Assembly: GCA_044338255.1 (NCBI GenBank)
Contig: JBIILZ010000086.1
Coordinates: 1 to 16,992 of the forward strand
From: CAIUVD01 sp044338255
GTDB taxonomy: Bacteria; Planctomycetota; UBA11346
Direction of reading: 5' to 3'
Length of the DNA: 16,992 nucleotides
The notes under the pieces are model-generated. The model searched no databases, was not told the origin of the DNA, and saw only the letters and a list, made by a program, of their open reading frames with translations. Below, one piece after another: positions 14,838 to 16,992 of the stretch. The translations under genes were made by a program, and so were the position numbers. How positions within the stretch are numbered: the stretch's first letter is position 1; each line of letters opens with the position of its first letter.

Positions 14838-15673
14838 GAGCGGTACCATTGCGCCCATTCCTCGGCAGCAACCGCATCGGGGCCGGTGAGAAGCCAGGGT
14901 CTGGGGAACCCGCAGAGCAGGCGGCTGGCACTCGGCGTATCCGGGGCGAAGAACCGGGCGTCGATAGACCAGCGGATCCCCTCGGTGCGGTTTTCCCCGG
15001 ACCGGTGGAGGACGAGGTTGTGCATCACCAGGGCGTCACCGGGTTGCATCGGCAGGGTGAGGACGTCGGCCTCCTGCCAGCCGCCTACGGCCTCCAGGAA
15101 TTCGCCATCACCAATCCCGGGGCGATGGGGGATGGCGCCCTGGCGGTGGGATCCGGGCAACACCTGCATGCAGCCGTTGTCCGCATCCACCGGGACCAGA
15201 GGCATCCACACCGTGAGGATGGTGTCGATGGCAGTGTGCTCGCCATAGTAGCCGGTGTCCTGGTGCCAGGGCACGACGGTGAGGCTCTGCCCCGGCAGCT
15301 TGGGCCGGAGATTAAACTGGCGATGGCCATTGATGTCCGGGCCCAACAGGGGCGCGAGGGCGTTCAGCAGTTCGGGCGCACGGTGCAGGGCATGGACAGC
15401 GGGCACCGCCAAGTCCTGGGTCCAACTCCGCCCATAGCGGGCGGAGTGCTTGCCGGCGAAGCACAGGTTGCGGGCGAAGGATTCCAGCGGCCCGGGGCTG
15501 CACAGGCCCTCGGCGGCCAGCTCGGCGCGAATCGTCCCCACCCGGGCATCGATCGCGTCACGCACCGCCTGGAGCCGGGTATGGGGGATGAGGTTGCGGA
15601 GGACGGTATAGCCCTGCTCGGCGAAGGTGTCCGGGCACACGGTCGGGGGCCAGGGAGAAGTCTGGGTGCTCAT
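14834..15673 (-). CDS. Phytanoyl-CoA dioxygenase (PhyH) family Fe(II)/2-oxoglutarate oxygenase
   Basis: The 279-residue protein has the double-stranded beta-helix oxygenase motif: His137 and Asp139 (PWHQDTGYYGEH), distal His223 (NLVLHRSGENRT) and Arg234 (GIRWSID) as the likely 2-oxoglutarate-binding arginine. VWMPLVPVDADNGCMQVLPGSHRQG is characteristic of the PhyH family. It should hydroxylate a small molecule using Fe(II), O2 and 2-oxoglutarate. Being first in a hydrolase operon, a sugar or sugar-derived substrate is more likely than phytanoyl-CoA. No signal peptide is seen. The ATG at 15673 is chosen; an ATG four codons earlier (15685) and a TTG at 15760 are alternatives, and none has a clear ribosome binding site. 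Its stop overlaps the isomerase start by four bases. Confidence 0.87.
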   Translation of the reverse strand: MSTQTSPWPPTVCPDTFAEQGYTVLRNLIPHTRLQAVRDAIDARVGTIRAELAAEGLCSPGPLESFARNLCFAGKHSARYGRSWTQDLAVPAVHALHRAPELLNALAPLLGPDINGHRQFNLRPKLPGQSLTVVPWHQDTGYYGEHTAIDTILTVWMPLVPVDADNGCMQVLPGSHRQGAIPHRPGIGDGEFLEAVGGWQEADVLTLPMQPGDALVMHNLVLHRSGENRTEGIRWSIDARFFAPDTPSASRLLCGFPRPWLLTGPDAVAAEEWAQWYRS

Positions 15674-15741
15674 GTCCTTGATCATATTCCGTGGTCGGTG
15701 GACGCCCATGGCCCAGAAAAGAACCTGGTGGTCCATTTGTG

Positions 15742-15747
15742 ATTCTA
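15742..15747 (-). promoter_or_regulatory. Candidate -10 element of the operon promoter
   Basis: The minus strand reads TAGAAT (15747-15742), five of six matches to the vegetative -10 consensus, about 70 bases before the oxygenase start. No good -35 hexamer lies 16-18 bases upstream; that position is occupied by the tandem repeat. This is the arrangement expected for a promoter that needs an activator. Confidence 0.35.
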
Positions 15748-15784
15748 GTGCCGTTACCAAAAAAAAGTGCCGTTACCAAAAAAA
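15747..15784. repeat. Perfect 19-bp tandem direct repeat, candidate AraC-family operator
   Basis: Two exact head-to-tail copies of AGTGCCGTTACC followed by seven A (15747-15765 and 15766-15784) lie between the divergent AraC-family gene and the operon. On the minus strand each reads T7 then GGTAACGGCACT. AraC-family activators commonly bind direct repeats next to or overlapping the -35 region, which is where this repeat sits relative to the TAGAAT box. A further GGTAAC lies on the opposite strand at 15828-15833. The repeat is certain; binding by the neighbouring regulator is inferred. Confidence 0.6.
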
Positions 15785-15834
15785 ATGAACGCAATGGCGA
15801 CCTTGCCGGAGTGTCTGGGAGACCACGGGTAACA

Positions 15835-15878
15835 ATCGCTGGCGTCTGATGGGGATGAGAGACAACATAACCAGCGAT
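15835..15878. promoter_or_regulatory. 8-bp inverted repeat in the divergent intergenic region
   Basis: ATCGCTGG (15835-15842) and CCAGCGAT (15871-15878) are exact reverse complements separated by 28 bases, 88 bases before the regulator start. It could be a looped operator or a leader hairpin of the regulator mRNA. The rest of 15674-15965 also contains the small palindrome GTGATCAC (15923-15930). No clear promoter for the regulator gene was found. Confidence 0.25.
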
Positions 15879-15965
15879 GAATCCAAGGTATTTTTCTTTT
15901 TCCTGGCACCGGCGGTCGGGGTGTGATCACTCAGAGCTGGGCCCCAGCGCTTTGCATTCACGGCT

Positions 15966-16742
15966 ATGAACACGACGGATATCGCCGAGGTCAGGGCCGC
16001 GCTCCGCTTGCCCGAATTCCTACCAGATCCCTGGGTGATCGCCCAAGGCAGCCACGGCCCGGGGCGCTGCGAGTACCGTCTGCATGGGCTGTGGCAGCTC
16101 CACCTGTACCCCTATTCCTGCGCTGCCGAGATCGACGGTCACCGCTTGGCCATCCGCCCGGGCACCGCTGGCCTGACTCCGCCCGGGATGGCGATGCGGT
16201 ACGAGTTGGGGCAGACGGGCACCCACCTTTACGCCCACTTCGCCTGCGCCAACCGCTTAGCTGACAGCCCGTGCCTGGTGGACCTGGGGGCGGACTACCG
16301 GCGAGTGGAGCGCCACCTGACCGAGGCGGTTCCCTGGGTGGCGACCGATCCCCGGCGAGCAGCAGTGCGCCTGTGGGACGTCCTCGGCTGCGTCGCCGCC
16401 GCCGCGCCGGGAGCACCCGAAGCCGGCCTGGTGGTCCGCGCCCGCTCGTGGATTGAGGCTCGGCTGGGCGGGTCTATCGAGCTCGCTGCCCTGGCCGCCG
16501 AACTGGGGTGCTCCCGCGAGCACTTGGCCCGGCGTTTCCGTGCTGAACTGGATTGCACCGTCGTCGCCTATGTCCGCCAGCGCCGGGCGGCCAGGGCTGA
16601 ACACCTGCTGACCAGCAGCACCCGGCCCCTCTCTGAGATCGCTCGCAGCATTGGGGTCGCCGACGCCCACGCTTTTAACAAGCTGATCCGCCGCGAGCTC
16701 GGCCAGTCCCCCCGAGAGTGCCGACGCCGCGGCGGCCGGTGA
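15966..16742 (+). CDS. AraC-family transcriptional regulator
   Basis: The 258-residue protein has an N-terminal sugar-binding, cupin-like half (WQLHLYPYSCAAEIDGHRLAIRPG, about residues 20-100) and a C-terminal AraC/XylS DNA-binding half. The first helix-turn-helix lies near 171-192 (ELAALAAELGCSREHLARRF), the second near 221-245 (PLSEIARSIGVADAHAFNKL), followed by the usual GQSPRECR ending. It is divergent from the seven-gene operon and most likely activates it in response to a released sugar, possibly through the 19-bp tandem repeat in the shared upstream region. No clear Shine-Dalgarno precedes the ATG at 15966. The order of domains and the length are normal for the family. Confidence 0.93.
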   Translation: MNTTDIAEVRAALRLPEFLPDPWVIAQGSHGPGRCEYRLHGLWQLHLYPYSCAAEIDGHRLAIRPGTAGLTPPGMAMRYELGQTGTHLYAHFACANRLADSPCLVDLGADYRRVERHLTEAVPWVATDPRRAAVRLWDVLGCVAAAAPGAPEAGLVVRARSWIEARLGGSIELAALAAELGCSREHLARRFRAELDCTVVAYVRQRRAARAEHLLTSSTRPLSEIARSIGVADAHAFNKLIRRELGQSPRECRRRGGR

Positions 16743-16747
16743 AGTCA

Positions 16748-16766
16748 GGGACGGCAGCACCGTCTC
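16748..16766 (+). terminator. Stem-loop just after the AraC-family gene, weak terminator candidate
   Basis: Five bases after the stop codon, GGGACGG pairs with CCGTCTC (seven pairs, one G-T) around a 5-base loop. No T-run follows, so it may protect the mRNA end or assist factor-dependent termination rather than act as a classic intrinsic terminator. Confidence 0.3.
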
Positions 16767-16992
16767 TCCAATGGCGGTGGATCTTCCCCAGGTATCGAAA
16801 CTTCAGAGTATGAGCAAAAAACCACGTATTCAGCAGAAATTAGAGCGTAAGTCTACCACGGTTGGCTCCTAGGAGATGCCACGAGCGAATCAAGACCCCG
16901 TGGGCGGGGATCAGTCCGTTGAATCCGGCCCCCTTGACCCCTGCGCGCGTCAGCCTGTCTTCACTGCGGGCGAAGGGACCATTGGCGTGTGG
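16767..16992. other. Right-edge region without a convincing gene
   Basis: A 20-codon frame (16810-16872, plus, MSKKPRIQQKLERKSTTVGS) ends in TAG, and an ATG at 16876 then stays open to the window end (39 codons). An AGGAG sits directly against that second ATG, too close for a normal ribosome binding site. On the minus strand a frame is also open from the edge for 50 codons. A small hairpin CCCCG-TGGG-CGGGG lies near 16897-16910. None of these has a recognisable product; a neighbouring gene may begin or end just outside. Confidence 0.3.

Noticed and set aside
13950..15248. 432-codon plus-strand open frame
   Set aside because: It runs antisense across the isomerase and oxygenase genes and has a composition typical of a shadow frame with no known motif.
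15923..15930. GTGATCAC palindrome as a CRP-type site
   Set aside because: A CRP site needs two TGTGA half-sites about 6 bases apart; only an 8-bp palindrome is present.
16810..16872. 20-codon peptide MSKKPRIQQKLERKSTTVGS as a small gene
   Set aside because: There is no ribosome binding site, no recognisable homology and no conservation evidence; frames of this length occur by chance.
1..16992. CRISPR arrays, tRNA/rRNA genes, insertion sequences, defence systems
   Set aside because: No regularly spaced repeats, no tRNA-like cloverleaf, no transposase or nuclease motifs and no terminal inverted repeats were seen on either strand.

Overview
This is a high-G+C bacterial window carrying a carbohydrate-degradation locus. 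It encodes two GH29 and one GH151-type predicted alpha-L-fucosidases, two very large GH106-type hydrolases, a heparinase II/III-like polysaccharide lyase, a phytanoyl-CoA-dioxygenase-family oxygenase, a sugar-phosphate-isomerase-like TIM barrel and an AraC-family regulator. Signal peptides, a lipoprotein signal and the absence of any SusC/D pair point to a Gram-negative bacterium outside the Bacteroidota. The gene mix (hydrolase clusters with PhyH and xylose-isomerase-like partners) is typical of the PVC superphylum (Verrucomicrobiota, Lentisphaerota, Kiritimatiellota, Planctomycetota). This placement is inferred from gene content; no rRNA or marker gene is present.

Layout. The left edge (1-224) holds the probable start of a divergent minus-strand gene, whose Shine-Dalgarno sequence lies inside a perfect 10-bp hairpin, and a short intergenic region with inverted repeats. 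A plus-strand cytoplasmic GH29 gene follows (225-1514), convergent with the rest. From 15673 down to 1674 seven genes run on the minus strand with small gaps or 4-base overlaps and look like one long operon: PhyH oxygenase, TIM-barrel isomerase, GH151-type fucosidase, 1060-residue GH106-like hydrolase, lipoprotein lyase, exported GH29 fucosidase, exported GH106 rhamnosidase-like enzyme. The AraC regulator (15966-16742, plus) is divergent from the operon. A 292-base region between them holds a perfect 19-bp tandem repeat next to a candidate -10 box. The last 250 bases contain no convincing gene.

How the genes may work together (inference). The exported GH106, exported GH29 and lipid-anchored lyase would trim and cut a polysaccharide outside the cytoplasm. 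The GH151-type, 1060-residue GH106-like and plus-strand GH29 enzymes lack signal peptides and would finish imported oligosaccharides. The oxygenase and isomerase would modify an unusual released sugar. Fucose and rhamnose are the likely sugars. No sulfatase is present in the window, which argues against a heavily sulfated fucoidan or ulvan unless sulfatases lie elsewhere.

The most striking observation is that the GH106 gene is split into two frames exactly at an A-AAA-AAG heptamer in the phase required for -1 ribosomal frameshifting. A sequencing or genuine indel in the A7 run is the main alternative.
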